Shown here: positions 13,306 to 25,967 of the stretch, in pieces
Numbering within the stretch: position 1 is the first letter of the stretch
How the letters are laid out: every line of letters starts with the position of its first letter
Assembly: GCA_963070105.1 (NCBI GenBank)
Contig: OY718807.1
Span: forward strand, 7,149,483-7,213,482
Reading direction: 5' to 3'
Source of the DNA: Litomosoides sigmodontis
Lineage: Eukaryota; Nematoda; Chromadorea; Rhabditida; Onchocercidae
DNA: 64,000 nucleotides
Notes under the pieces: model-generated
Database searches by the model: none
What the model saw: the letters and a program-made list of their open reading frames with translations, nothing else
Told to the model about the DNA's origin: nothing
Made by a program: the position numbers and the translations under genes

Positions 13306-16300
13306 TTAGACGATATGGTGTAAGTGGAGCATGCTCACTAAGTAAATATCAGCTAACAATTTGATCCAGTTTAGTGATTCGATATTTAATAAATGAATTT
13401 CATAGCGAAAATACCTCGGGTAAGTTTGATTATCGGGATAGCTATAGAGTTGATGATTTCGATTTGGTATACTGAATAGAAATCGTTTCAATGTTATTCG
13501 ATAGGGTGCATATATTAGTGCAGTTATCAAGGGATTGATTATCTGAAGAATTATGAAAGAAAGTTAAGTACTACAATAAACGACTTGCTGCCCTAGCAAA
13601 ATGGACCAGGTAATTTAGGGTAGGCAGTTGATATATATATATCATCTCATTAGCAAGAACTAAAATCTGATTTTTGTTTAATTTCAGGGGTGACGAGAGG
13701 GTGCTAACCGGATTCAGGAAAAGCAGGTAGAGTAGCACGTAAGCAAGCCAATTCATCATAGACTGGGTGTCGCAATCTAAAGCACTCCATTCGAACAGGT
13801 GCATTCGACAAATGTTGAAAATCCGATACGGTAATAGGCTGAGTGATGTCCATGCTGTTGTGGCGAAAATAAACATCAGTGATTTCATCTGCACGTAACA
13901 TTTTTGTTTCAATCAGGAGAGGTCGTCTGTTTTACTGTTTTGTTTTCTTTGGCTCCCTTTCCCGAGAGAAGCGCAGTTTCATGGCTTATGGTGCAAGTAA
14001 TAAGCTAAGTGTCGGAATAAACTCTTGAAGGTTGAAATGAAGTGAAATCTGTAGCAATTACAAGTTTGAAATTCAAAAGATTTCATCATAACTCGAGAAT
14101 TTGCAGCAAAAAAAAAGTTTTAAATTATTAAAACACTAATGCGGTATTTCTTGAAAAAATTAGCATTACGATGTAAATGAGCTAACTTTGCTCTTAAATT
14201 TCTGCGACTGCCCAATGCAAACTCTATTACGACGTTTCTCGCAGATAAGTTGATATAAGTAGCCACTGACGATTAGAGAGGAGATCACCGGTAATACACA
14301 ATAAGTTATCATAAATACGTCGTAGAAGTACATTTGGTCACTGGTCATCTGCAATAAACTTTTTCAAAGAAAAATTGAAGTAAATTTTTGAAGATTTGAA
14401 TTGAAATGTGGATAGCCGCCGTTCAGTTGATAACGAAGCACTCCTTATGCTTATCGAGCATTTCATACGAAATTCAAAGTTACGAAGCTTTTTCAGCTGC
14501 ATCACTCCTCTCATCTATGAAAGTTGCAACGATCGGCTAGATCTTATCAGACAAAATATTAGTGAAAAAGATGAAGAAGGTGCTAAGCGTTGGATAGGTA
14601 AAGGTTAGGTATTTCAAATGCTCACTTGCAAATTGCAGTTTTTACCAATGTAAACGACGTTGAACATCCACACCCACATCACATAACTAAAATGTCATCT
14701 ATGATATCTGTCATTCGAGTATGCATTGCTCAACATATCGAATAATTTTGTGGAATTTAAACCAGCTGATTAAAATTGTAAATTGTTGAGGGGAAATTGA
14801 GAATTAGGTTTTCGAAGACAATTTGCTAAAATTAAAAAATTTCGAGCATTTTTTGTTAAACGAAAATAATTTGTCAAAAGTGTTACCTAAAATAGAAACA
14901 TATGTGATTATTTTCATTGAAATTAAAATTTTAAAAAAATTTTTAAAAACCGGTCTTTCAGAAAATTAAAGCAAAAAAAAATTCTCGAAAACTTGCCCTA
15001 CTGAGATGCTCCAAATGAAAGCGCATAAAACGGAAGCTCTCTTCTTCGACATTGCACGATCGTAGCTTAATGGCCATTGAAAATAGATGAGCTTATCAAG
15101 GTTAAGCATTGTCAGCGATAGGCCTGATGCCGCCAGGCCTAACCAGTTGCAAAAATGAGTTATTTCGCAAAGGCGCACATGTCGCAGAAATTCGTGCTTG
15201 CGAATTAGGAATTCGTTCGGATGACAAAATACTAAATGAGTTAAATTTAATCTCAATTACTTTAGCTCCATTCTAAATCTTCAACAAAATTTTAACATTT
15301 AGCTTTTACAACTTCAAGTAATAAAAATAATTCAAATAGCTGTAAAATGAAGCAGTGAAAATGTTTCAAAATTTTTGAATGAATTGTTTTTTTTCTCGCC
15401 AGCGGTAGCTAAACAATTAAAAAATGGTGCACTGAAATTTCAGCAACTGTCATGAAATATGATTTGTTTTTGTTTCGTAATTTTCAGATAGCTACTGATT
15501 TTCATTGCATTTCTCTACGCCTTATATCATTCAACTTTTAGTCTCACAAAGTATTTCATAGTTCAACTGTTGCATATTTATTAGTTAAATCATTCACTAC
15601 AACACCATTGAAATGGTAATCAAAGAACTTTAGCCTAGTTTAAATTGTAAAATTTTTCTAAAATTTTAATTTTAACTTCTCAACTCAGTGTGCTGCTACT
15701 GTTGCCACATGGCTGAGAGTTGTAAGCGAAATTGAATTAGTTACCGGTAAGTAGTAAGTCGCCAACAGTCATACTAATAATGAATAAATGCATTGTATCG
15801 CCACTTCGTCGGAATAATTTTATAGCGCAAAAAATTACCAAAATGTTGAAAATGGTTGCTGCAACACTTGCTGCTAGCAACAAATCGTCTACCTGAAATT
15901 TGTTTGCTAAAAGTTCGATCGTTTTTTTTTTGGTTGAAAATTTGTATTTAGAATGAAGTTACAGTCACAACAGTTCCACCTCACTCCTCACATCTTTCAT
16001 CCACACGTCTAGCAGTAAATGCTTTACTGATATCACGTAGCTAGGAGAGGGAAAAAAAATGTTACCTAAAATAGAAACATATGTGATTGTTTTCATTGAA
16101 ATTAAAATTTTTTAAAAATTTTTTTTTTCTTATCAACCAAAAAGCATCATAGGAAAAGTAAGCGGTAAAAATTGCTTCATTTTTTTCCCCCACCGTAAAA
16201 GCATTTCTATTTAGCCGTATAACTGAATGGAAAAGAAAAAAAGAACTCTTGTAGTGTTTGGAGAGAATGTAAAAATATTTTTGAAATAATACCGTTTTTT

Positions 16301-16460
16301 GAAACATTTGAAAATTATCAGATTCATAGCATGTCATTTGAATTGAATCATCTGCCTCAATGATATCCTCATCTGATACTGTTTCATTTCCAGAATAGTC
16401 AAATTTTTCATCGTTAATTTTTGCCATTGCAAAGTCAGCCTGATTCCGCATTTCATGCAA
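13306..16460 (-). CDS. Class A (rhodopsin-like) GPCR, orphan, 7 exons, 396 aa
   Basis: Exons: 16460-16293, 15892-15745, 15231-14997, 14686-14626, 14348-14187, 13888-13709, 13542-13306. All phases agree (1191 nt). The N-terminus is acidic with an Asn-glycosylation site (SGNETVSD). Seven helices follow: TM1 VAATIFNILVIFCAIKLF, TM2 start LFIISMTVGDLLLT, TM3 after a conserved Cys (HVRLCEITHFCNWLG), TM4 split by an intron (VLCAFIWSIS, then YVMWVWMFNVVYI), ECL2 Cys (GKNCNLQ), TM5 VFMITYCVLPVISSLIVSGY, TM6 with WTSLSLLPYR, and TM7 with the NPxxN-type motif FLNPIINPLITALIY. The DRY position reads LDK (see findings). Ligand is unknown. The TM3-TM4 intron uses a GC donor. The 5' ATG lies about 24 bases after an atttcag acceptor near 16484. 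The last 35 residues after TYPR could instead be removed by splicing at a gtattt donor. Confidence 0.93.
14881..14950. repeat. Intronic repeat, copy 1
   Basis: About 65 bases in the GC-AG intron of the GPCR gene that recur almost unchanged at 16060-16125 in another intron of the same gene. The shared start is gttacctaaaatagaaacat. Confidence 0.9.
16060..16125. repeat. Intronic repeat, copy 2
   Basis: Second copy of the segment at 14881-14950, in the first intron of the GPCR gene. It shows one internal substitution (gattatt versus gattgtt) and poly-T/A length differences. Confidence 0.9.
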
Positions 16461-16717
16461 ATTAGGATGCGACAGTCACATACTGAAATATATTTGATGC
16501 AATTCAGCATAAAGCAGCAATAAAATTATTATTGAATAAAAAATTACGCACAAAAGACAACTCCCAAATTGAAGTTTGCAAAATAAGCAATGGTTGCTGA
16601 AAATTTTCATTTTCGCAATTTTTTTTTTCATAGTCAAAAAGAAAATTTTTGAAAGTGATGAAATCACAAAGTTATCAGAATGATAATTTCCAGGTAGATA
16701 GACAGTGAAGTTATCAG

Positions 16718-18681
16718 TTATTTCATTTTTTCAATGTACGCATCAACGATGGTTTGTTGATGGAACAGATGACGTACAGCACACATACCAGCCAGTTTCA
16801 AAGGAATGTTACCGCTAGAAGAGAAAAATCAGAGAAAGAGAAAGAGAGAGAGAGAGAGGGAGGGAGAAAGGAAAGGGAGTAAAGTTAACAGGATTTTGTG
16901 AAAGGATTGAATTACTGTGGAAATCCTTCAAATTTCCAAAAAAAAAAAAAAACTTTATCAACTTTCCCACCTTTCTTTCTCATTGATTACGCCACCACTA
17001 CTAGTACTACTGCTACAGAAGTGCATCATTCAATCATCAAATTTTCGATGATAAATATCACCGAATTTTTAGTACAAGCATTTTTCAAAATTTTATTTTC
17101 AAAAATAACACAAGAGCAAAAAAAAGGAAAGATTTCGAAAAGCAATCAATAATTCGGAAGATTCTTTGATCTAATTTCATGCCAATCTTCGAACAAAAGA
17201 TCGATCCATCGATAAAACAATGATCAGCATCGACTGTTTAATTTTTTGCATAAAAAATTTCAACTAACGAAGAGATGACGAAGTTATGGCAAATTTTATT
17301 TCCAATTTATTGGGCAAGAAAGATCGCACTGTGAAATGATCGAAGTTGCCGAATGTTCGATCAGAGCATTCATTTCAATGCTTCGTTCATTTCAATAACT
17401 CATAACAAATATCAGTTATTTGAATTGAAATCGTTGATTGTTAAAAAAAATGATCCAAATGATGGCAAATAGCTCGTAGCAAATCCAAATCAATTTTCAC
17501 CTGACCTATCTAACGATGTCTGGTGGGAAAGCCTAAATGAGTTCAAGCCGGGCATACGGAACAGATGACCGACCACATACCTTCAACAGCTTAACTTTAT
17601 CGTTTTAATAATTTTCAAACTCATCTAAAAGTGGAATAGTAGAAGAAAAAAAAGAGCGATGCACGTAATCTTCTAAAAATAAATAAAAGTGCAACTTTCC
17701 TGAATATTGCAAAAATACGTATACATATATTCACGTAGGTGCATATGTCTAAGTACGTTAAGAGTTGGCTAATTTCATCCCCTGTCGTTAGTGCTAAGTT
17801 AGCTAATAAGGATGTAAATTAGTGCTAGGATTTAGCTGATAATTAGAAATGATAAATAAATTTCGGAAGGTTTGTTGTTTGAAAAAATAAATTTTTCATA
17901 ATTTGTAATTTATGAAGTCAACAAACACGTACGCCTATCTCATTTGATAACACTTGCAGACGCAAACACAAGTTGCTCGGTGCACAACGTCGTTTCAAAT
18001 GAAATATCTCATTTGAGAGAATGAGATACTATCAGTTATTGAATTCTCACCTGAAAAGGTATTGCGAGTAAACAGGATGATAGATCGATACTACTTGGTG
18101 CATACTTAACGATACTTGCTGATTACCTACAAATATTAGCGAGTAAAGAGAGAAGTAAGTGAATGCAAATATGTCATATAATCTTTAATTTCGCATCATT
18201 CAATATTCTAAATAAATTGACTCTTTTTCGGTTTATTTTTTTAAATAGTTAAATTTGATAATTTAGAAATCTTTTCTCATTGTACTTGTTCTTTTTGGTT
18301 TACTTTTAAGATTTTCTTCCAGGAATGCTTTGTGAGTTACTGTTGATAAATCTATCTTAAATTACATTAATTGTTAAAAGTTCCATATAATTGCAGTGAT
18401 ATTTCAGATTTGCTGGGAAGGGATTGAACGCAAGACACGTTTGCTTAATTAATACCATACTCACTTTCTGAATTATGACGCTAATTGAGTAAAAGATTCC
18501 AATTACGTAAGATGTAATGGTAGTGCTAACTTAATTTTAACAGTTATGTGATGAATGAAAATGCGATGATTCCTGCAGAAGGAAATGGAGAAGTTTGAAA
18601 TTTAAATATGTGTACAAAATTTGTATAAATTGCCCATGACGTGTTACCAATTTTTTTTGATAAGGAATGATATGCATTATG

Positions 18682-18753
<72 letters not shown>

Positions 18754-19478
18754 GACACGCACATGCACACGCAAAAAGAGGACTTACATATATGTATAAA
18801 ACCGGTCTTTTCAGTGGTAAAGGAGAAGAACAAATTCAAAGATTTTTTCGTTCGCGTTGAACTCACTGTGAAGCATTGGGAAATGTTAAAATGATTGAAA
18901 TACATCTTCAAATAATTTTTAAACTTTTTTAAATTGCAATTGTAACTATTGCATTCATATTTGAATGGATAGACTTTAGCGGAGGTTGACGAACAAGCAA
19001 ACGTTCCTATCAATTTTATTGAATTAAAAATGTCCTAGTAATTGACCGCCTCTAAATTGAAACAGTAAATTAACTGATTTAAAAAAATGAGTGAGTTTCA
19101 TAAACTCATGAGCTTTGTGCAATAGCAGGAATTTGGTGCGTTATGAAATGCACTCATTTGAGATGTCAGGTTTGAAAAATTTTTAAATTTAAGGGAGATC
19201 ATCAGCTTTATGTTACAGCTCAGCTTAGATTCCTCATGGTGTTTGTGTTCCGGAATTTTTTGGGTTACCGTTTTCACTGAGAAGCATTTGCTAAGTCGCA
19301 AATATGAATGGAAAAGTAACTCAGTTTGAACTTGTTACTTTTTATGGAAACAATTGAAGTGCCAAACCTGTGACGTACACTTGCACGGACCGTAACGATT
19401 ACTGAATATTGTCCGGCAGCAGTGGTGTACTTCAAAAGATTTACGAAAAAGACAAGTTTGAACAATTGAGCAAATCAT
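16718..19478 (-). CDS. Small protein with SOCS-box-like C-terminus (3 exons, about 91 aa, possibly partial)
   Basis: Exons 19478-19368, 18118-18051 and 16814-16718 join in phase (276 nt). The middle exon is flanked by taatcag and a perfect TTTTCAG|gtgaga donor, and the last exon by cttctag and a TAA stop. The N-terminal exon is Cys-rich (EVHHCCRTIFSNRYGPCKCT). The C-terminus (NIPLKLAGMCAVRHLFHQQT) looks like the SOCS-box region of ankyrin/SOCS proteins, which recruit Elongin B/C for ubiquitin ligases. The resemblance is by eye and the BC-box is not a perfect match. The last two exons are better supported than the first, and other upstream exons may exist. The gene ends 257 bp before the GPCR start codon on the same strand. 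Confidence 0.48.
18684..18774. repeat. AC dinucleotide array
   Basis: About 60 bases of pure (AC)n followed by interrupted cacgcaca units. It lies between the first and middle exons of the small SOCS-box-like gene. Confidence 0.97.
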
Positions 19479-20948
19479 AGGTGCTTACCTAATCTAAGAA
19501 CTATTTTGTAAATTGATAAATTAGAATGAATTTTTAATTTTTTAACAAATGATAATAGCTCAATGTGTGTGTGGAAGAAAAAAAAGCTCGAGTGATTTTT
19601 TTTCCAGCAAAGTCTTTAAGAAAAATTTATTGCAAGTTTACTGCGATAACAATTAGTGAAATTATTTCAAAACCTGAAATTACCATTCAGTAAAGTGTTA
19701 AAATTACAAAAAGCATTTTGTGGAAATTTATAAGAAAATATTTTCTCATCGAAGATTGCAAGTTATGCGATTAATATAATTTTGCCCATCGAGGAATTTC
19801 GAAATCGACTGGTTTTCATATCTGATAAATCGTTGCTCAAAATCTTTCACATCTGATTGACTGCTATTTTCAGCTGCTTCTTCGAATATTATAATTTCAT
19901 ATTTACTAATTAAAGCAAAAAACAAAAAATTATCGTTCAGACTGTTCGTCTCAGTGGATCGTCTCCAACTACACTATTATTGACAAAAAAAAAATTAATA
20001 AACTGTGTTATTAAAATAGTGAAAGTTTAATGTTGAATTCAAACTTAGTTTATTAAAGTTAAAGCAATTAAAGCTTAAACTCATTAAAGTAAAAGTTAAA
20101 GTTATTAATTAAAATATCAAAGTAGGTAGATCAAAGAAAACGTGAATTTTATCGAATCATTCGATTCCGCTAGAAGAAAGTTTGCTCAAAATTAATAATG
20201 ATTAATTAATTAATCATCTAATAATATTGAAACTATTAATTCTAACAAGCAATGTTGTCATGATTACGCTCAAAACAGTTAAGCGCAGAAGAAAATTTGT
20301 TCTTCAAATAAAAGTAATTGGTTGGATTTACCAATAATTTAATCGTTCCGCTGTGAAATTTTTTCTCTTGACCAATAATAAAATTTTAAAAAATTTTAAA
20401 AACTTTTTGCAAGAACTTTATATTAAAAGTATAAAATAAGAAGAGCAAGTGAAATTGCAATTCAAATAAATTAAACTAGCATTAGAAGCATCAGTTTGAA
20501 ATTTTGCAAAGTGCAAAAGAAATTACATGAAATTCTGCTGGTGCTTTTTCAAAATGCATCCTATTTTGTCACTTAAATTATTACAATTAGCAGTTTTTCC
20601 TCTGCCAAATAACATACTATCTTTTTATCCTATCGCCGTAATTTGAGTGAAATGATGCATTTCTTCACGAATTCAAAGCGATTTAATTTTCACACAAATT
20701 TAAACATTTCCTTCTTACAAAACACTTAGGAATTAAATTCAGTGGACAATTTTTCACTTGTATAAGTCGACCTTAGAGCTTTTTAGAATTTGGTGATATG
20801 CAAATGTGAGCTATGTGCTCATTAAGGCCTTTCGTTCAATACAAGGCATTTTTTTCGCCTTTTTTTTCGGAAAGAACAATATTTGCTCAGGCTTAGACTT
20901 CTAAAATTAGGCACTAACATTAGGCTTAAGCAAGTTTTCACTATCTTT

Positions 20949-20992
20949 TCCTCCCACTCCTCCTCCTAATTAATGAGTGAGGAGTGGGAGGA
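20949..20992. repeat. Inverted repeat, 13-bp arms
   Basis: Arms tcctcccactcct (20949-20961) and aggagtgggagga (20980-20992) pair perfectly around an 18-base loop. Confidence 0.8.
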
Positions 20993-22304
20993 TATTGAAG
21001 CAATTAAAATGAATTTCCTGCTCAGAAATTTTTTGAAATCAATAAAATTTAGGCGTAAATATTTCGACAAATGTGTAAAAGCTATGATTGGAAGATACTT
21101 GACCACTTTTTTTTTTCATTAATGAATTTAGCTAATTTAAGCTTTAAAATATGGAATTAATTTTAGATGGAATTAAAATTCTTCATCTATTTAATGTAAT
21201 CTATGAAAGTGCGGCATTTTCCAAATTCTTTTTGCATTTCTAAACCTATCGCGTTACTTAGAAGCTATCAAAAGCTGAAGAAATAAATATGCGATAAAAA
21301 ATATGAGGGAAGGAATTTTTGTAGTAATTTCGTTAATTGATATTTGTTAGTTTAACAAATTTTACACGTAAAGTGATAATCTAATTGAGTGTATTTTTAA
21401 TTATTCACTTCTTTACCCTAATTGTAGGCTTTAAAATTAGCTTATATTAAAGGTTATCAATAATCCTCCGTAAATTAATTAGAAAAAAAAGGAGACGGAA
21501 ATACGAATTTCAGGATGAAGAAAGCAAAAAAAAAACGTTTGCAGCATTTATAAACATAACCACCGACTGCGCTGTAAATCATTTATCTCACAATAATTTT
21601 TTTTTGAAACATTGAGATGACTGTGAACTAAGTTTATTTTATGATTTAATCAAACGATTTGATCATCTGTTGCTTCCGCCAGCTTTTTTTGATCAAAAAG
21701 AGTTGGCAATTACAGGTAATATTAACTACGACTAAGAATATTCCTGCTAAAATTTTAAAATAATTAAAAATTTTTGAAATCCACTAAATTATAGACAGAT
21801 GCAAAAGGAACGTTGATTAATGGCGTATAAATTATTTTTGGTAAAATTTGCTGAACTTTTATTTATTGAATGCAAAAAAAAGAAATGATATGATATTCCT
21901 CTTCACTACTTATTTCGTTCTCCCTCCTCTCCCCTAAATTTTATTCATCATTGTTAAATTCAAAATTTTCAAATGTTAATAAATAATAGTTGTTTGGAAA
22001 GTCTTAGTGTGTCATCTCCTCAACGATCTATTAATGAGTTCTGTGGCACGTATTTCGCTTTTTCTTTTTTTTTTTTTTTAAAAAATTACTTCAATAATTA
22101 ACGGTTTTAGTTTACTTTTAATGCACCTGTTACAAGTTTCACACCTCAATGATAATTAACCTGATGAGTCACGGGACATTAGCAAATGGTTCAATTGTGA
22201 GTTTTACTCATTTCAGCCCTACTGGATTTCCTGTTGATAACATGCTCGTTATGACGTTGAAATGAATTTCGTGCCTTCTGACGAAACAATCAAGTTTAGA
22301 AGGA

Positions 22305-22312
22305 TGACGTCA
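22305..22312. promoter_or_regulatory. CRE-like palindrome tgacgtca
   Basis: A perfect full-site CRE/ATF octamer in non-coding DNA, about 340 bp past the 3' end of the kinase gene. A single octamer is weak evidence for function. Confidence 0.2.
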
Positions 22313-22651
22313 TGAGGATGCAGAGTGCCGCAGCGGAAAATCGGCAGAAAACAGACGGGAAACTAGCAGGAAGGCAAAAAAAAAACAAAGTAATTAATTT
22401 CTCTTATGCAAATGACTAGCTGCTTCATTTCTGATATTCTCAATGCAAACAGAAATATTTTACAAAAATATTTGATTGCAAAAAAGCCTTGAGAAAAGTC
22501 AATTAAATTTAGTCATTTAAAATTTAGTTTGCTAAAAGTAAATGAATGCGCACGTATTCTACTCTTTTTTCCATTCATTTACAACATCATGCAAGAAGAC
22601 ACATTTTTCATTTTAATTATAAAACATTTCATAAATTGTAATATAACTTAA

Positions 22652-25018
22652 TTAATTGGTGCCGACAACTTCATAAATGAAATGTCGACCAGCTATAAGC
22701 CATTTATCGTAGGATTTCATCCATTCACTATTTAGGATTGTGTTGTAGGTGCCACGGAAGTGACAGTCCTCATTCATCAAGCATAATATCAGCGTACGTG
22801 CGGCAGGTGATAAGACATTTCTCGGAAAAGTTACACCATTCGACAGCATTCTACCCGTTCGACCTGGGTCCTACAACGAAAGTTCATTTCCCATCCCAAA
22901 AATTCTTTCTAAGAGCAAAAACAACTACACATTTCCATGTTTGTTTCATAACTTCTCTAAACGTGAACAGTGGAAGCGACAAACGTATGGCCATTCTCCG
23001 ATGAGCATCGTATAGAGTAGCACACCCATCGCGTACCAATCACAGGCGTACGCATCATACGGACGATGGCTAAATTCAAATTTTCACGCAATGCCCATTT
23101 TGAAATGAAAGAAATAGTTGCAGCGAAGGTTATTTACGTGTATCTACGTGTATTTACGTACTCTAAGCCCACTTATAATGATTGCACATTTCAAATTTGG
23201 AGCAGATTTGTTAATTGACGAGAACTTTTCTACGGTTTTGCTACCAATCGATTAAATAATTTTAGAAATTATTTTTTTTTCTTCCATTACGGTTGTTAGA
23301 GTGAGATTTTGTCGCACTATGGTCAGTGAATTCAAATCAAAAAAATGGAAATATTTCTATTTCGAACTAACTGAATAATTTCGGGCGCAGAATAAGGCTT
23401 AGTGCCACAAAAGGATTGCGACAGTTCGTTCCGGTTGATGTAACGCGCAAAACCGAAATCGGTAAGCTTCACATCACCGTTTCCGTCCAAAAGTACATTT
23501 TCAGCTTTGATGTCACGATGTACGACACCGCGATCGTGCAGGTAGTGAATCGCTTCTGTTAGCTGACGAAACAGGTGGCAAGCTTGTGGAAATTCTGCTT
23601 GTGAAACATTTTCAGTTATTACATTTTATGAAAGAATTAAAATGCTCAATGATTTGTAATAATTAAACAGCACTTATGCTAAACGAGAGAGAGAGAGAGA
23701 GGGAGAGAGAGGGAGAGGGGGATCAGATGAAGGAATATATGAAATAAATGTTAGCAAGTTCTATCAATCAGTTGTCTTCCACTTTTACACGTATATATCG
23801 CGTGACGTGAAATAATTCCATTCTTAAAACAGCTAACCGGGAATTCGCTGATGTTGGTGGATGAGATCGAGCAGAGTTCCGCCAGGATAATACTCACTTA
23901 TAATAGCAATTCTAGACGGATGCGGTGTTTGAACTGATAATGCCTAAAGTTTCAACAAAAAATTGACAAAGTTTGATGAAATTTAATTGTTGTGAGATTA
24001 GAGCATTGCTCACATATAGCTGTAAGGAGCGGCAGATTTTCGCTACAACAAAAATTTTCACTTATATTCTAATAGACGGACAAGCGTACAGTTTGAAAGT
24101 TCATTGCAGACACGAAAGCAAATGATGTAAATGATAATACTTGAGAAGAGAGCAAGTGAAATTTATTGTTATATTTTAATAAAAACAAATTTTGATGATT
24201 AGGCTGAAATCAATTTACAGAAATTATAAATTGATTTGAGAGAGAGAGAGAGAGAGTCAAAAAGAGAGCGGTTCACTTCGTTCAGTTCGTTTCACCAACT
24301 GATTGCAAACTTACACGAGCAATGTGTGGATGTCGAACCATTTGGGTAAATAATAATTCACGAGGCAAAAATTTTACAGCAACCGATTTTGGCAAACTGT
24401 TTACATTAATTACTTTTACAGCAACTAGGCGTTTATAGCTGCAAGGGAAGTCATCCGATAGTCTTAATTGAAAATTCTGGCTGATTTCAATTTTTGAAAA
24501 ATATCGGCCAGAAATTTATCACAAATTTAATTCTTCCAAACATTTTGCAGTCTTGCCTGGAAGGATTCTTGAAGGATAAGTGGTAGTTGGTTGTTGGTCG
24601 GCTAGCAACTGATCAATCAGTGGTTTATGCCTTCTCCACTCACTGATCATTTCTTGCATATTGCTGCTAATTAATGATGGATTGGAATGAGTTTGAACTC
24701 ATCCATTCCGAACTACTCGCCCTATGAGTGGTAGAGGAGGCTAAGCTGAAGGGGATTTTAAACAACTGTAATTTAACAGTGAAAAACCACAAACAAGCCT
24801 GATCTAACACAATAAACGGTGGAATGAGATGTTTGCGCAATTGTCGCTTCAACACAGCCATTAATTGCGTGAAGAACCCGGTGAAGCGCAAATTCCATTG
24901 AAGGAAAATGGCCTGACAAACCACCACGTTCAGCCATTTCGCACATCAGCAATGCGTAATTGCTAGTAATTTTTAAATTCATTAATTTTTCAAAATTACT
25001 GCGATGGAAATTTCTCAT
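22652..25018 (-). CDS. TSSK-like serine/threonine protein kinase (6 exons, about 327 aa)
   Basis: Exons: 25018-24795, 24438-24315, 23943-23838, 23597-23372, 23069-22985, 22870-22652. Phases agree (984 nt). Kinase landmarks in order: beta-3 lysine RLVAVKVI, the KFLPREL helix-C segment typical of testis-specific kinases (TSSK), IAIISEYYPGG hinge, catalytic loop HRDIKAEN, DFGFAR, SFCGTKPYSAPE, and CDWYAMGVLLYTML. The C-lobe ends with FPRNVLSPAARTL. HRD, DFG and APE are intact, so phosphotransfer is plausible. TSSKs act in spermatogenesis, and that role here is inference from the family. The first exon is the weakest: its donor (ggctt|gtttgt) is poor, but the phase and the spacing to the beta-3 lysine match TSSKs exactly. 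In that exon the glycine-rich loop reads TIAQTSHSTVYCV. An alternative in-frame-looking segment (MQEMISEW, near 24660) lies inside the first intron. Confidence 0.88.
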
Positions 25019-25865
25019 CCAACCGCTAGCTGATTTTAATCATTTTATTTCTCTACGCTGTAACTTGAATGTATTAGCTTAGTTATGTCATTAACTAAGT
25101 CACACATAAATTTGAATGCGTTTAATATGTTTCATTTAAAAATTTTAATTTTCATTTTCAGTCTTCCTTTAGAGTATTTTGAAAAATAAATTTGTGAAAA
25201 TTAATATTTCTAAAAACCATCAATCTTTTTCCTCTTTGAAATCTTGGGGTAAAAGACAATTCGAAATCACATCATGCAATCATAGAAAGCTTGCGAAATA
25301 TCAGGTTACGTGAGGAGAAACGCCAGTTAATAAGGCGTGACAAGCGACACGCTACTACTTTCTGTTTAAGAGCCTGCCAACGTCATATCAAGAAGCATCA
25401 GTCACCTCCAGTAATTTTGATGGTATCGTAACTCAATTAAAAAAATTAAACTTTGCACACTACCTCAACGTTACCAGTAATTCTAACCATTCATACCAAA
25501 AACATAAATAATGCTAATTTTTAATTTTAATTGTAATTTTCAATTTTTATTAATTTTAAGTAAATGAATAAATGCATTGATATGAAAAGAAAAAAAGAAA
25601 TATTTTCGTCAAAATTTGCTACTAACACTTTTCTGATAGGAATGAAAGGCGAATGCTATGAGCCTCTCAATTTACCTTTCCCGTAATATTATATCAGTTG
25701 GCCTTCAAACGATAAAGGAATAGCGAAGGGGAAACTTAAAACAAAGGAATAGGTGAGACGGACGACGGACGACAACAGGTTTATAGTCCGCCCGTCAACT
25801 GCGCATAGTAGACGTTAAACTTGCGTATTAAATGTCAACATATCACATTATCATAATAACGTATG

Positions 25866-25967
<102 letters not shown>

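Larger units (their letters stand above)
19479..22651. other. AT-rich spacer
   Basis: No exon supported on either strand. It contains a 13-bp inverted repeat at 20949-20992 and a palindromic CRE/ATF-type octamer at 22305-22312 (tgacgtca). Poly-A and poly-T runs are frequent. Confidence 0.5.

Noticed and set aside
18537..19013. 158-codon minus frame
   Set aside because: It is largely a Cys-Val run produced by the AC array.
22738..23004. 88-codon plus frame
   Set aside because: It is antisense to the kinase C-lobe exons.
24560..24672. Minus frame MQEMISEW as first exon of the kinase
   Set aside because: Its phase does not fit the next exon at a good donor and it carries no kinase beta-1/beta-2 strands. 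The exon at 24795-25018 fits better.
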